Positions 33,726 to 46,138 of a DNA stretch of 64,000 bases are shown here, one piece after another. The notes beneath the pieces were generated by a model. That model was not told the origin of the DNA. It saw only the letters and a program-made list of their open reading frames with translations, and did not search any database. The stretch spans positions 186,001 to 250,000 of the forward strand of contig MCFE01000008.1 in the NCBI GenBank assembly GCA_002104905.1, written 5' to 3'. Both the position numbers and the translations under genes were made by a program. The DNA is from Basidiobolus meristosporus CBS 931.73. Lineage: Eukaryota; Basidiobolomycota; Basidiobolomycetes; Basidiobolales; Basidiobolaceae. The first letter of the stretch is position 1; each line of letters begins with the position of its first letter.

Positions 33726-35415
33726 CTATTTGGGAAGTCTCTTGAGGGTGTGTAGCAGATAAAGTGAGCTAGTAAGCAAAGCTAGAGAGCCGCCCTGATG
33801 AGCTGCACCCAATGAGACTGGAACAACATATAGCAGGGTGGTGATGCCCAGAGTAACTTGCACAAGAGCTACACCCAAGACAGCATTGACAGCAGTCTTG
33901 ACATGTTTAGGAAGAGGAAGTCTCTTCGAGTAGTAATACAAGGCAGTGACAGCAGCAAGCGATGTTGTAGCCTAGCGGAAATCATATGAGCGCATGAACT
34001 AAGAAATTGGCATGTTATTACTAACCAAGACGCGATGTTCGAACTGAACCGTGACTGGGTTGTCAAACATGTTACGCCATTTGCAAGAGTCACCTGGGCG
34101 AGCAAAATTCTCGGACCAAATCTCGCTGCTTTCGGGCATTAGTCTACCTCCCATCAATGGGAACTCGTTGTAGAGCATTCCAGCGTCTAGACCAGCGACG
34201 AATCCACCTAGGTGACGTTGGTTAGTTGAAGAAAATTATTTACGCTGGGATTCGTAGACTTACCAGAGAAACTAGTCAGCAAGATGAGACCACAAAGTCC
34301 GAGAGCCGAGCGGCGCAAGAAGTTAAGTCTAGGATTATTGATACCAGCCAAGAGATGCTGTGCGCACATGTCAACTCTGCGGTCTACCGGATATGGTGAG
34401 GTGATACAACTTACCTGATTGCCTCCCTTTGCTAGTTTGGCATTACGAAGAATATCCCATCCAGTCAACAAGCAACCAACATAGAGGAAGAAGGCACTCG
34501 CTAAATGGGCTGTCAATCTGTATTGACTCACACGAGGGACTCCCTTGTTTTCAACAAGCTCATGAGCAAGTCCCGATTTTACCATATACCAACCAAGTGC
34601 TCCCTAAAATTTAGATGAATAACAATCCACCGGATAAAATAAATCACGATTGACGCACCTGGAAACCAAGCAGACCGCCCAATGCCAAAACACGTTTGGT
34701 TACGGCTCTCGACATATGTCCTTTGTAGGCGAAATAGGCGGTGGGAATGATGAAGGCAGCGCCGATAGCGCGTCCCCATAGTCTATGTGCCCACTCAAAG
34801 AAGAAAATGAACTTGAACTCATCCAGAGTCATGCCCTTCTCCTTGTTTAACCTGTATAGACGCGAAACAGTTAATCACCGCTACGGAAACCCTGAAATGA
34901 GTCACTTCCTACATTTTGTATTCGGGGAATTGTTTGTACTTCTCAAACTCCTCTTCCCACTCTGCTTGAGTGATAGGGGGACGAACACCGGTAACCAGAT
35001 TCCATTCCACAATGGAGAGACCACTCTCAGTCAGTCTGGTAACACCACCAATAACCACAATGGCAAAGACCATGGCACCAATACCAATTAACCAGTAGCC
35101 AACAGCAGGGTGTGTACACACATCGGCCACTACTTTCGAGCTAGCGGGTGCTTTAGCGGCGACTGTGGCCATACTCTTGAAAAAAGAGCATTTAGGAGCA
35201 CCAATAGCGGCCTTGGGAAGGCGAAGGGTGCGGGTGGCAGAGGCAAACGTTTGACGGAATATGTTGCGGTGTTGTGTGGTGAAACTTCTGCTCAAAACGC
35301 TAGGTCCCCAAGGCTTCGACGCGAGCCCGGGATTTACGTTTCGTGATAAAACGCTAAGTCTCAAAGAGGCTCTTGGGAACAAACGAGCCGTGCCTAAACA
35401 TCTGAGTGCATTCAT
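33726..35415 (-). CDS. COX15: Heme A synthase COX15, mitochondrial inner membrane
   Basis: Converts heme O to heme A for cytochrome c oxidase. Exon 1 (start ATG at 35415) has a long Arg/Ser-rich mitochondrial presequence (MNALRCLGTARLFPRASLRL). The first membrane helix follows, with AVGYWLIGIGAMVFAIVVIG, then the family motif GGVTRLTESGLSIVEWNLVT. Later exons supply FFFEWAHRLWGRAIGAAFII (His-containing heme-ligand helix), SQYRLTAHLASAFFLYVGCL, GFVAGLDAGMLYNEFPLMGG, NPVTVQFEHRVLA and GAAHQGGSLALLTSSLYLLH. The conserved histidines are present and eight membrane spans are expected. It ends HTLKRLPK. Five or so short introns. Confidence 0.95.
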
Positions 35416-36469
35416 TCTCTGTGAAAATCTGATGAATCACTGCTCACCGAACAGTGCAAGTACACAAATTATTTTCAGCAAGGCAGAGAATCGTCGCTTT
35501 ATAAACATCTCCCCGTGGAAACCGCCTCTCTTGACGAAACGGGATCGCATTATGGTTAGCGCAATGCTTTTGGGCCCCAAAAATCCAATCCCAATTACCA
35601 ACACCTTTATAGCCTTATTCAGTAAAGATTGTACCAGCTTTTGTCGAACTTTCCTTCCTTGAAATAAGCCACATGTTCTAGATCCGCAGACTCGAAGAGG
35701 TTGAAATCGCAGATGGATTCAATTTCTCACGTTGCGTATTGTATTGATTGTGAGCTTCGGCTCCTTGACCTTTTGACAGCTTTGAATGGTCTCCGAATAT
35801 GGGAAGGATGCCCTCTCTATCCGATCGGCGTAGATGCATCATGGTTCCTCTATGGCGGCCTTGGTGCCGTTCTCGAACCCATGTATCTCACCTAGACCAT
35901 GGATTGTGTTGGACCCCAGACTCCCCCGTTCTTATCAATATCGGTCTAGAGCCCACGTCCTCGACTGGCCGAAATGGATCCGGCCAACTCAAAGTCGCAA
36001 CTGCTGCCAGGCCAACCTTAATTCTTGCCGTACACCAAGCTGGTTATTCAGGGGAATCATGAGAAAAGATGAGCATTTAGCCGACAATGTGGGTATTTCT
36101 GTTGGAAATTTCGGGGTTTATTGAAAGCCTTGGGGAGATCACTGATTAGAAAATTCTATCCTTGGAGCACACATCAAAATCAGATCCCACACCTTGCGTA
36201 CGGGCACTTGGTTTGGACTAAGCAGATGTACCAAGGGGAATGAGAAATGAACAGTTCCAGCCAATGATTCAAAGTATGGTCTGGTAGATTCCGGCACATA
36301 TACAATCAGCGCAGTCAATACTACTTAATGCTCATATGTAATATCAACGCACAACCACAACGACAAAAAAGTGGCTTTGGCTGGAGCGTATATCAATTGC
36401 TGTACATGAATGGATGAATGGATGTTTAGTGTTACGGATGTCTACTGCCTCTAACCACACATTTTATAT
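35416..36469. other. Intergenic, 1 kb, no recognisable gene
   Basis: Lies between the COX15 start (minus strand, right end) and the stop of the MIT-domain gene. Overlapping open frames of 62-96 codons at 35799-36124 show no domain or consistent codon bias. The COX15 promoter must be in the left part. Confidence 0.5.
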
Positions 36470-39400
36470 CTAGTCTATCAACCACTCTTTACAGCGTTTT
36501 AAATATTTGGCCATCAGAACAGTGAGATCGCGCATCACAAACGCGCAAACAACGTTGTTCATGAATTCACTCACTCGGATAAGCCTGCTCAGGACCAGAG
36601 ACTGAAGTTCTCCAGGTGGCATTTGATGGAACTGCCTAATCCATCGGTCTAGTGAATACAGAGGATTGGTTAAGATTCAGGAGAGAATGGTGATGGACAC
36701 CGTGTGGGCAATTACCTACGACTTGGCATGTTTGGAACAGCTTGATCAATACGTCGATATAAAGGGACACGTCGTCACTTCAAATCAAGCAGTTAGCCTC
36801 GTATCTATTAAAGCGTAAACGCTATATATATATATATATATATTTACTCACATCTTGTCACGGGAGGTTGTCATCCTTTCAAGTGATTTCGTGATACGGT
36901 TGCCAAGGGAGAGGAACGAAGACTGGATGGGGTTGATTAATCAATGCGAATTCGTCTAGTAGGAGAAAACCCAAAATACCTGAGATTTCTTGATCGATTC
37001 AATGAACGACAGCTTCTTGGCTAGATTGTTTTGCACACTGAACAAAACGGTCTCAAAACTCTCCAACTCCTGTAATGTCGTGATGACATGTAAGCAACTG
37101 CCGGTGCAAATATATACAGACTAGCACTTACCTTCAGCATCATGGAAATCTCCGTCTCTTTCATGGATGTCACTGGAGGGACTGTGGTCAAAGTTGGAAT
37201 CTGTTGGCCCAAAGCAATTACCATGTTGTACAACGTAGCCGTGATCAGCTCGCATGCCGAGATTTTTGCTTCGATGGCGCTAAGCCGCGCCCCACTTTGG
37301 TACCTACGGTTTGAAAGATGTCGACATAAGCTTTCGGGACTTCTAGGGCCTTACTTGGATGTAGAAACCTACCATAGACTCCGTGGGATATACATCTTGG
37401 CAGAGATAAAACCGCCATTCACCATGCTACGCTCGAAACACCGCATGAGCCAGAAAGGCTGAAGTTCAGGCCTCGGAGGTGGGCCTTCCAACAAAGAGGC
37501 ACCCTGTAGTGATATTCTAGTTAATCATCCATGTTAAATAAAAGAATAGTTGGCGGTTGCCACTTTCCTCTTGTGGTTCTTCTAGCACAATATCGAACAA
37601 GGTCAGCCCCTTGTAAGGTCGGCGATTGGAATTAGTAAAATATAAGCCGGTAGGTGAAGGGTCGGATGAAAGGGCAGTTTGACTATTGTTGTATGACTTC
37701 GGCATTAATGATGAATTAGAATTTTGTACAGCTGACTTCATCATGTTGTTAGTGCCCAGCCCCATTGGTAGAGACATCTTTCTGCGAAAATTGGGCGCCA
37801 GAACTGATGATCGTGAAGCCAAGTAATCAGCGGCCAATGCTCCTTTTTGCTTCTGCGCGCTTTCGGCCTTTAGAGCAGCCATACTAGTTAATTGTATGGA
37901 GCCCCCGTTAGCACCGGGCCTGTCCCTGAGAACAGGTGTAGTGCTAGTAGGGGGCGTGGCACCAGGACGGTATGTTATAACTGAGAGTGGAGGAGGAGGT
38001 TCTCGATTGAAGGCTGCTTTTGCGCTCGACAGCAAAGTTCCCTGGGTATCAGCATCCATATTCGTCTCCTTGGAAGTACTGTTGCTATCAGAAGGCCTAA
38101 TAGCTTCAGGGGGAGGAAATTTGGGGGTTGGGGGTTTGAATGTAGCAGACTTGGGCAACTCTAGGCTGGAATCAGGGACAAGATTTTTTGGAACCTTGTG
38201 TTCTTGAGAGGAGCCCAAAGGAGCATCGATATCAGCCTTGATCTTCGAGAAATCTAACGGAGATGGCCGATGCACGGTGGACATGCCGCCTACCTTCCTA
38301 GGCAACGAAGATGATCTCAGGGGCAGCAAGCTACCTAAACCATTGAAATCTTCATTGTCGATACAGGCTGGTTGGACTTGCAATTTGGTTTCTTGCAGAT
38401 CAGGGGTTGACTGGGATTTCTCTGGCGCCAGGTAATATTCAAGGTGATCATCGTCTAAATCAGCGTCAACTTTACTATCTCGGTAGGTGCCGGCTGAATT
38501 GGTCCGTAAAATCAAAATTGGCTCAACTATCAAGAGATACTTTAGAGCTTACCAGATTGGTGAGTTTGCACGTCTGGCTTCTGTTTCGGCCTAGCGGTGG
38601 ACTTGGACAACGTATTTTCGGTTGAGCCTTTTTCTAAACAACAAGGTAGCCGATTGAACCACATGCATAATCAGTAAGCGTAGTGTTGGAATATTAAACA
38701 ATAAATATCTACCTTGCTCAGGCGAAAGAATAACATTAGGGCTTAATCCAGGAGGAGGAAATGGGGGTGGCGGTAAGTTGTTGAACGTTTGTCGAAGTGA
38801 TTCTCGTTGCGATAACTCTGACAAAGAATATCCTCTTGATCTGCTGATCCTCTGGCTTGTTGGGCTTGCTCCTTTGTTTTGCGCAGCTAGATTTTCTGTG
38901 CTAGAAATGATGGCGGATATCTTGGGCTGAATTTTTGAGTGCAAACTATCCTGCTGCAGTGTACTACTGGACAACTGCTTTCTCAAGACGGGATGTCCAA
39001 ATGCGTCTTTCCTCTCGCGCATTCTTTCTAAAGAGGGTAACGTTCTTTCGGAAAAAGACCCTCCTCGCATTCTATGATTTTCTCCCAGTCCGTTTTTCGA
39101 GGAATTTGTGCCAAGTGGTTGCTTTGTCATAGCTGTTAGCCTTGCAGATGTAGGTGGTAACAATTGAGAGAGTGGTGAATCCGGGGCAATCAATGGCTTC
39201 TTCTGAATATTCTCCTGCGACAGTGGATATTCGGCCGATGCTTGCTTTTCTTGGAGAGAATTTGCGTCTGAGGATGGATCAAGTTGAACCCCAGCTGGGA
39301 ATTGCGAGTAAGCTGAATACCTTGCACCATCCCCAGTGGTGAAATGCGTTCTATTGGGTGCTCTCAACAACGGGGCAGACATCTTTTTTCGCAAATTATG

Positions 39401-39987
39401 TAGATTAGGTATGACTTGGCTGGCGGCTGTATTCTCATCCTTTCTGATGTCTAGGGCTTGGAAAGTGGGAGATTTGTTTGTGGCTTCTGAGAATCGAAGT
39501 GGATGTTAATTTCTACATCACAAGGCTAGCGAACATAGCCAACAAACTTACGCGCAAATGGAGAGTTGAGTCCGGAGGAACTTGAAATGGCGTTTTTGGA
39601 ATTGTTTAAAAGATATATGCGATTCGTATATGTTTGATGCTTCAGAGAACCAACCGCAAACAAAGTAGCAACATTAGTCTATGCAAAGAAGATCTTGGAA
39701 GGTACATCCCTACTGGAAAGAAGCTTCCACAAGAAAACAACAAAGATACTCACAATCTGTCTAAGTTTCTTCCGGTTACTGGCGTTTTCAGCCTTATCCA
39801 TGACCTGCGACAGCAAGTCCGCAGCCTCCTGATAAGCCAGAATGGCTTCATCCAACTTTTTCTGACTGTCTAGTTGAACAGCATCTTGTGCTTTGCTTAG
39901 TGCTATCGTCAGCAAAGTTTTGGGTGAAGTGTTAGGTTGGTTCTGTGGTATAGGGGTCGAAGTAGCTGTCTTTGTCGAGGCAGCCAT
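36470..39987 (-). CDS. MIT-domain protein with long disordered middle region
   Basis: A long minus-strand gene, ATG at 39987 and TAG at 36470-36472. The N-terminus is an MIT three-helix domain (LTIALSKAQDAVQLDSQKK, LDEAILAYQEAADLLSQVMD, ASNRKKLRQIV), which in other proteins binds ESCRT-III tails. The middle (about 37520-39450) is low-complexity and Ser/Pro/Gln-rich with proline runs (NLPPPPFPPPGLSP, REPPPPLSVITYRPG, KFPPPEAIRP), which could bind SH3, WW or EVH1 domains. The C-terminal part is helical and looks conserved-type (LQPFWLMRCFERSMVNGGFI, ARLSAIEAKISACELITATL, VTSMKETEISMMLKELESFE, ending LMAKYLKRCKEWLID). I do not recognise a named orthologue. A role in endosomal or cytokinetic membrane events is inference from the MIT domain only. 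Confidence 0.82.
36823..36842. repeat. (TA)10 microsatellite
   Basis: Ten TA units inside an intron near the 3' end of the MIT-domain gene, close to a splice donor read on the minus strand. Ordinary simple repeat. Confidence 0.95.
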
Positions 39988-42102
39988 CTCAAAAGGTTAT
40001 GATGGCTCGCGCCAAATATCAGCAGGCGTTAGAATTTAAGAAACGTGCTGCGGACGGGGGATTAATAGGAAAACAGAGAAGCTGTAACAGTGTTACTAGT
40101 TGGTCGATATATTAGAAAGTATAATTAGCGTGAGCTTTACCGGAAAGACGTCAAAAAAGTAACCAAAGAATGAACTACAGTCAAGTAGCTAGTAGTAATC
40201 TGCAAGTATGGAAAGGGGCTATTAGAATAAGGAGTTCAACGTTTCAATGAATGAATTTCGACGATGCTGTTACAAATGGTTGGATAAATTCGACCATAAA
40301 CGAGGTATCAATCAGTATTTTGACGGTAACCAGAGCAACAAGTGCAATACTACAAATATGCAAAACTCAAAAAATCATAAGCTTCTGCCTCGAAAGGAAA
40401 CATGACAAATAAGGGAATAATTATAGTGAATTTGCGCACAGCGAGCACCTAATAACAATTTAGGGTCGTGAGGCGGGGATGATTTCTGACACGTTCATCC
40501 TCCCTGGCTCCTGCGTGATACCCGTGATGTTGCTTTGCGACACCAAATTGTAGGATTGATGAACATCGTACCTGGCCTTTCCACGAATGGTCCACTTAAT
40601 GGTTCTGTTGATTGGCGCGAGTGATGGTTTTCGTTACTCTTTGCCATGGCATCTTTGGCGAGTAAGGAACAAAAACCTGAATTTAACTGGTTCTGGCAAA
40701 CGATGTCTCTGAACGAGGCGTTGCGCCATGATTGGTGGGTACTAAATTACTTACTCAGAGTGTGCAGAAGAGGAGTTGACCGCGAAATCGCACTATGAAC
40801 CAGAAATAAACCATATTAAGCCATAGGTCAACTCAGGTCAGATACACACCACAGTTGTCAGGATAAATGAGACAAGGTTCACTTAGGCTCATACGATTCC
40901 AAGTTTCTGGAGACGCTTTCTCTATTGGATCACTTCGGTTTCGATGTGTGCAATGGCTATTGGACCCGAGGCCTCAAGTATGATAATAAGAATGCATACT
41001 TGATTAGTACTTTACTTGCAAGTTTAGAGACTTATTAATCTCCGACATAGCACGCAGGGATACAATGCAACGCCTGCGTCCATCTCTAAGTGGTGCATCA
41101 TTGATTAATCTCATTTTGTCCACTGCTCGCAACAAGGAAGGAATCCATACTGCTCCTCTGATGCCACCGTTTGTTTGTCTTCTCGGAATGACTGATAGGA
41201 ATTAATTGAGGGGCACGCCTGAGTTTTTTAGTTGGATGCGCGCGTGCATAAATATCTTTGGTTAAAGCCACATGAGTTCTTATTTCGGTCCATATGCAGG
41301 GTGACTCGTATCAAGAAACGAGAGTTCATCCGACACCAAGTGGTGTTAGCTCAAAGTGTCTTCTTCAAACATCGTAAGAGAATGCCACGAGGCCCAGAGC
41401 CTTCCCCGAAATATGAAAAGGATACCAGGCGCGGAACGCACTCGTCCGGTAGCCATTCTTAGAAACGGGACTTACTCGCAAAAACCCAGCTATCCCATTT
41501 AACCTAATATTTGCACTTGTTCATGTCGTAATACATGCCAAGGGGCATGGGAGTACATGATACATCAAACAGCTTGTCAGTTCAAGCCACCTCGAAGCCA
41601 AATCCTTAACTGAATTGAATTCCTCTGTAGCGATAGTAATGGGAATTCTTAATACTGGCACAATTTTAATTATCTCGAGCTTCAAATGGAAACTAGCTGA
41701 TTTGCTCTGGTCTGTGTAGTGTTTAGCAATGTAGCAGTCGAATCTCTAATGAATTAAAGGGGTTTCGATCCAAATGATCTCTAGAAAAAGGGGAAAGAAA
41801 AATTGCTCCCCTTATCCTTCCTCCTATTGTTGATAGTGTGATTTTGAGCCGGGAGAGAGGAATTGTACTAGATTCCTAACGATCCGATGCCTCTATTTAA
41901 AACCTGAAATTCCCCAAATATCCGTCTGCTACTCGAGTTACCTTATCTTTCGTTCGACCACTTCGGATAATTTCGTTGTTACTTCAAAGTTGATTTTACA
42001 CTGGGTTCCTTAACTCATCAATTCTCAAGCAATAATTGTGAAGCGGGTCAAAGTTTTGTATATTGGTATAGACTGTCTTACTAGAAATCCGCTATTTATA
42101 AT
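39988..42102. other. 2.1 kb gene-free divergent interval upstream of the APSES gene
   Basis: It lies between the start codons of the MIT-domain gene (minus) and the APSES transcription factor (plus). No open frame here has a known domain; 41232-41462 is 76 codons of Lys/Arg-rich sequence without support. Long upstream regions are usual for developmental regulators of this family. A TATA-like TATTTAAAA occurs at about 41894, roughly 200 bases before the APSES ATG, and a long 5' leader is likely. Confidence 0.5.
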
Positions 42103-43918
42103 ATGTCTTCGCCGTACCCATTTTCATCACCTTCGCACTTTGTGAATGGCTCTCCCACTGCCGGAGGGCGTCCCGGTGGAAATGGACAAGATCACACCGT
42201 TGCTGGACTGAACTCCTCGGTCCCTAGTCCATATTTCTCACCATATCCATCAAATTATCAGTCATCGCCTAGCAATCCGTTTGGCGGTGTGAACTCCCCA
42301 AATAATTTCGCTCCCACGATGTCAATGAGTCTCCCGCTCCAGGATTCCTTCTACGGCAGCGCCACTCCAACACAGTCGCCGCAGATCTACTCCCCACATG
42401 CTTCAATCATGGATTCTCCGCGTATGGCTTACCCCACAAGCCCATGGTCCCCGACCACCTCATGGGCCAGTACCATGCTACCTACCGGAATGAACAACTC
42501 GTGGCTGGGTCTTGCGGGGATGGGCTTCCCGAGCCATCCCCGTCCTAAGCTTACCACCACGCTTTGGGAAGATGAAAACACCGTTTGCTATCAAGTTGAC
42601 GCCAAGGGGATCTGTGTTGCACGTCGACAAGGTAATTAGTTGTGACATGCCCTAGATATGCATAATATATTGATCATAGGGATCTTTCTATTTCAGACAA
42701 TGACATGGTTAACGGCACCAAGCTCTTGAATGTCACTGGGATGTCACGAGGGAAACGTGATGGTATCCTCAAGAACGAAAAAGGAAGAGTTGTTGTCAAG
42801 GTCGGAGCCATGCATTTGAAAGGAGTGTGGTAATGGCGAAGGACTAAATTTTTTCCACAAGACTACTTCTAAACAACTGCATGTGTTACAGGATTACTTT
42901 CCAAAGAGCCAAGGCCCTGGCTGCTCAGTTCAAAATTGCTGATCTACTTTATCCATTGTTCGTGGATGACCCATCTCCATTCCTCTACAATCCACACTGC
43001 CCTCCAAATGTAGCCTCCCAACAGATGTCTGCTCCTAGTGGAGCCCATTCTTTCATGAACTCACTTGGCCATTCGGGTGGGGTTACTTCAAAATCTCAGA
43101 TGCCATACGGAGCATCAGTTCCCCAGTTAATGAATGGGCAAGGGCTTTATTCCTCATCAGGCATATCCCATCCTCCAGTAGGGTCCAGTCCTAGCATTCA
43201 GGGCAATATGCTCTCCTCCTCCCACTCTGAGGCCCATGAAGATAATGAGACAGCCAATTCCACCCATGACTCCCCTGCAGTCAACTCCAGCTACTCCAAG
43301 TTTCCTACAAATCATTTCGTACCACCTGCAGAACCCAACAACAAAGGCCTTGATATGTCAGGGAGACACCAGTTGAACATGAAGAGAAACTATAATGAGT
43401 CTGAGGATAATTTTGGTGCCTATAATTATTCCAACCCCGGATCGATCACCAGTCCTCTGGCAAAGCCGATGGCAGCTCCTCTGGGAAGAACGTTTGCCAG
43501 CTTCCCCTCACCACTCACGCTATCTCCAAGCTCACTGCCTTCACCGTCAATTGCCCAGCCGAACCCGAACTTCCACTGTGATATATCGCCGTCGATGAAC
43601 AAACGGATCAAGCTACCGGATGCCGAGCACTTCATTGCACAGGAATCAAATGGAAATAATGAGCAACAGAACTATCTAGATTCCTCGACACAAGAGCATC
43701 GGGAGCAGAACTATGATCGTCAATTGAATCATAGTACAGCCTTGCAACAAGAGTCACTGGGATTACTCTTTGAAACATTGAGTCCACCGGAAAGTGAGAA
43801 TGAGAATATCTACGAGTCTACAGATGCCCATTACGACACAGGCCGCTACGAAAGCGAAGCTGTCAACAATGAACAGCGCTTCGCCTACCCCCAAGCCCTG
43901 AAGCAGCCTCAATCCTAA
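42103..43918 (+). CDS. APSES (StuA/EFG1-type) transcription factor
   Basis: Fungus-specific DNA-binding regulator of morphogenesis and development, nuclear. Three exons (42103-42631, 42697-42829, 42892-43918) encode 562 residues. The N-terminus is Pro/Ser/Tyr-rich ([20 protein letters not shown]). The APSES domain spans about residues 145-245: [76 protein letters not shown] and [16 protein letters not shown]. This matches the StuA/EFG1/PHD1 branch rather than the Swi4/Mbp1 branch, because no ankyrin repeats follow. The C-terminus is long, Ser/Pro/Asn-rich and contains a basic MNKRIKLP segment that could be a nuclear signal. Both introns fall within the DNA-binding domain. Confidence 0.95.
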
Positions 43919-44609
43919 TCTGTGCATAATATTTGTAGAAATCCTCCCAACCTCGCCCCAGTATATCTGGAACCATATTCAAACGAGCAGCAGGATCAAT
44001 AGAGTTTTCTGTATGCGTGTACTGGAGTGCAAACTATACCCTTGAGAGAGGCAGGCTATCTCTTCAGTCAACTCCTCTGTATTCTCCACATTAGACTCCC
44101 ACTATTTCGTCACCAAGAATCCACCCACTCCCCTCATGTATAACCTAGAGTCACCCAACTTCCCGCTTTCTAGTACTACGTTCCCCATAATTTTCTTTTT
44201 ACAATTATTCCAAATGGTTATCTTTTGTTCCGAACACCCGAATCATGTATTGAATGTATGTACCTATCTGTGTAGATATAAATGTCAAAGAGCACCACCC
44301 ATATGCGATGATATTGGAATATTGCTGGAGAAGTGAACCCCACATCAGTTTAGATGTGTCACAATGATGCCGAATCCGTCCAAAAAGGTTGCATAAATTT
44401 TGTCAAGTGTGAAAGATCTTCTCGTGCTGGTATCCTTTTTTGGATACAACAGTGGTAGTAGGATAGCAGCTGACGAAAGAAACTCCATCTTACAGCCGGA
44501 TTTAGATGGGCCAATTGCGGTTGCTAGGGCCTATTCAATGCTTTCCATTGTGACTAATCCAATATCACCGGTGTTTATTGTACAATCCAGATTGATTCCC
44601 ATATTATCG

Positions 44610-44665
44610 TGAATCAGATCTGCTGCACACAGTGTTTTGTTACTACCGAGGCAAATGCTGATTCA
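44610..44665. promoter_or_regulatory. Two Gcn4/CPC1-like sites upstream of ARG3
   Basis: TGAATCA at 44610-44616 and its reverse complement TGATTCA at 44659-44665 each differ by one base from the general amino-acid control consensus TGA(C/G)TCA. They lie 30-80 bases upstream of the TATA box of an arginine-pathway gene, where such sites are expected. The match is imperfect and could be chance. Confidence 0.35.
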
Positions 44666-44691
44666 CGGTGACTACAGAGTAAGCGACAAGC

Positions 44692-44699
44692 TATAAAAG
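44692..44699 (+). promoter_or_regulatory. TATA box of ARG3
   Basis: TATAAAAG lies 98 bases before the ATG of ornithine carbamoyltransferase, a good consensus at a plausible distance. It is the clearest TATA box seen in the window. Confidence 0.6.
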
Positions 44700-44789
44700 G
44701 GATGCCAACGGAGTCTTAAACCTTCATCCATTCAACTTGGCAAGTCCGCCTCATTTCATCGTCAGCCATTAAAGAGTAAATCCATCTCA

Positions 44790-45962
44790 ATGCTCTGCTC
44801 ACCCGACAACTCCGCTCTTCAAATCCACAACTTGCCTGGCAAGCCCAAGCCCGTGAACCACCTAATCACCCTCGCCGAGCTTACAAAAGAGCAAATTTAC
44901 CGCCTGCTGATCAATTCTGCTCAGCACAAGTACAACGTCAAGTGTGAGGGTAAGCCCTCGTCCAACCCGCTGGGCGGCAAGAGTGTAGCCATGATTTTCT
45001 CTAAGCGCTCTACCCGCACTCGTGTCGCTACTGAAACTGCCACTGCATATCTTGGTAATTTAATAGAATCACTGCCCATATGTATGCCTCTCGCTAACCA
45101 GATTCTGCTTCACAAGGTGGTCATGCCATGTTCCTTGGCTCTCAAGACATTCAGATGGGAGTGAACGAATCCTTGCTGGATACATCAGTCGTGGTTTCTA
45201 GCATGGTCGATGGCATCATGGCTAGAGTCGGCGCCCATCAAGAGATTTTGGTAGGTGGATGCGAACGGTCTTATATCTATATATATGGTTCTCAAATGAC
45301 TTGCGATGTAGGAACTTGCCAAGTACTCCACTGTTCCTGTAGTCAATGCTTTGACTGATAAATACCATCCCACCCAAATCCTAGCCGATTTACTAACATT
45401 ACATGAGGCTCGTGCAAATGACGAGAACTACCGTGCTCACCTCATCCATCCCGAAGAAACCCTTGCAGGACTTCGCGTAGCCTGGGTTGGTGATGCCAAC
45501 AACATCCTTCACAGCTTGATGGTTACCCTGCCAAAGCTTGGACTTCACCTCTCCATTGCTACCCCCGCCAATTACCATCCTGATGAAGATGTCTTGGAGA
45601 TCGCAAAGATGGAGGCAGCCAAGTCAAACACTGAGCTCACCTTTACTACCAATCCATTGGAAGCCATTCAAGGCGCAGATGTCATTGTCACCGACACGTG
45701 GGTTAGCATGGGCCAGGAGAGCGAGAAAGCTCAAAGATTGAAGGAGTTTGCTGGATATCAAATCACCATGGAGATGATCAACAAGGGAAAGCCCAATGAG
45801 AATTGGAATTTCCTCCATTGCTTGCCTCGTAAGCCCGAAGAGGTTGATGATGAGGTGTTCTATTCGAAGAACTCGCTTGTCTTCCAAGAGGCCGAAAACC
45901 GGAAATGGACCATTCTTGCCGTGTTCGAGGCCCTCTTCGTAAACGGCGAATTCCAAGCTTAA
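44790..45962 (+). CDS. ARG3: Ornithine carbamoyltransferase
   Basis: Makes citrulline from ornithine and carbamoyl phosphate in arginine synthesis. Three exons (44790-45054, 45117-45250, 45312-45962) give 349 residues. Signatures are [20 protein letters not shown] (carbamoyl-phosphate STRTR site), [14 protein letters not shown], the [11 protein letters not shown] motif, [26 protein letters not shown] and the ornithine-binding loop [15 protein letters not shown]. The N-terminus before the enzyme fold ([20 protein letters not shown]) contains an acidic residue and lacks the Arg-rich amphipathic character of a mitochondrial presequence, so the enzyme may be cytosolic as in budding yeast. An upstream in-frame exon was not found but cannot be excluded. 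The start is supported by the TATA box 98 bases upstream. Confidence 0.96.
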
Positions 45963-46138
45963 GCCATGCATTGCATTGATACCACCCACCACCTTAATGT
46001 AGCCACTGTATTTTCTCGCCCTTGCATTATGATTGTATGTAATAAAGTCAATAGATTCCGGAATACATATCCATCGCAGTAGTTTACATATCCTTGATGG
46101 ACTTTTTTATTTGGACAGTACGCACAGGGAGCATTGAC

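Larger units (their letters stand above)
43919..44789. other. Intergenic between APSES gene and ARG3
   Basis: An 871-base gap with the 3' flank of the transcription factor and the promoter of ornithine carbamoyltransferase. Open frames of 66-70 codons (44136-44336, 44400-44612) have no support. Candidate promoter elements are listed separately. Confidence 0.5.

Noticed and set aside
35799-36124. Overlapping 87- and 96-codon frames
   Set aside because: Two frames of the same sequence are open with no bias to either, and neither has a domain or splice partner.
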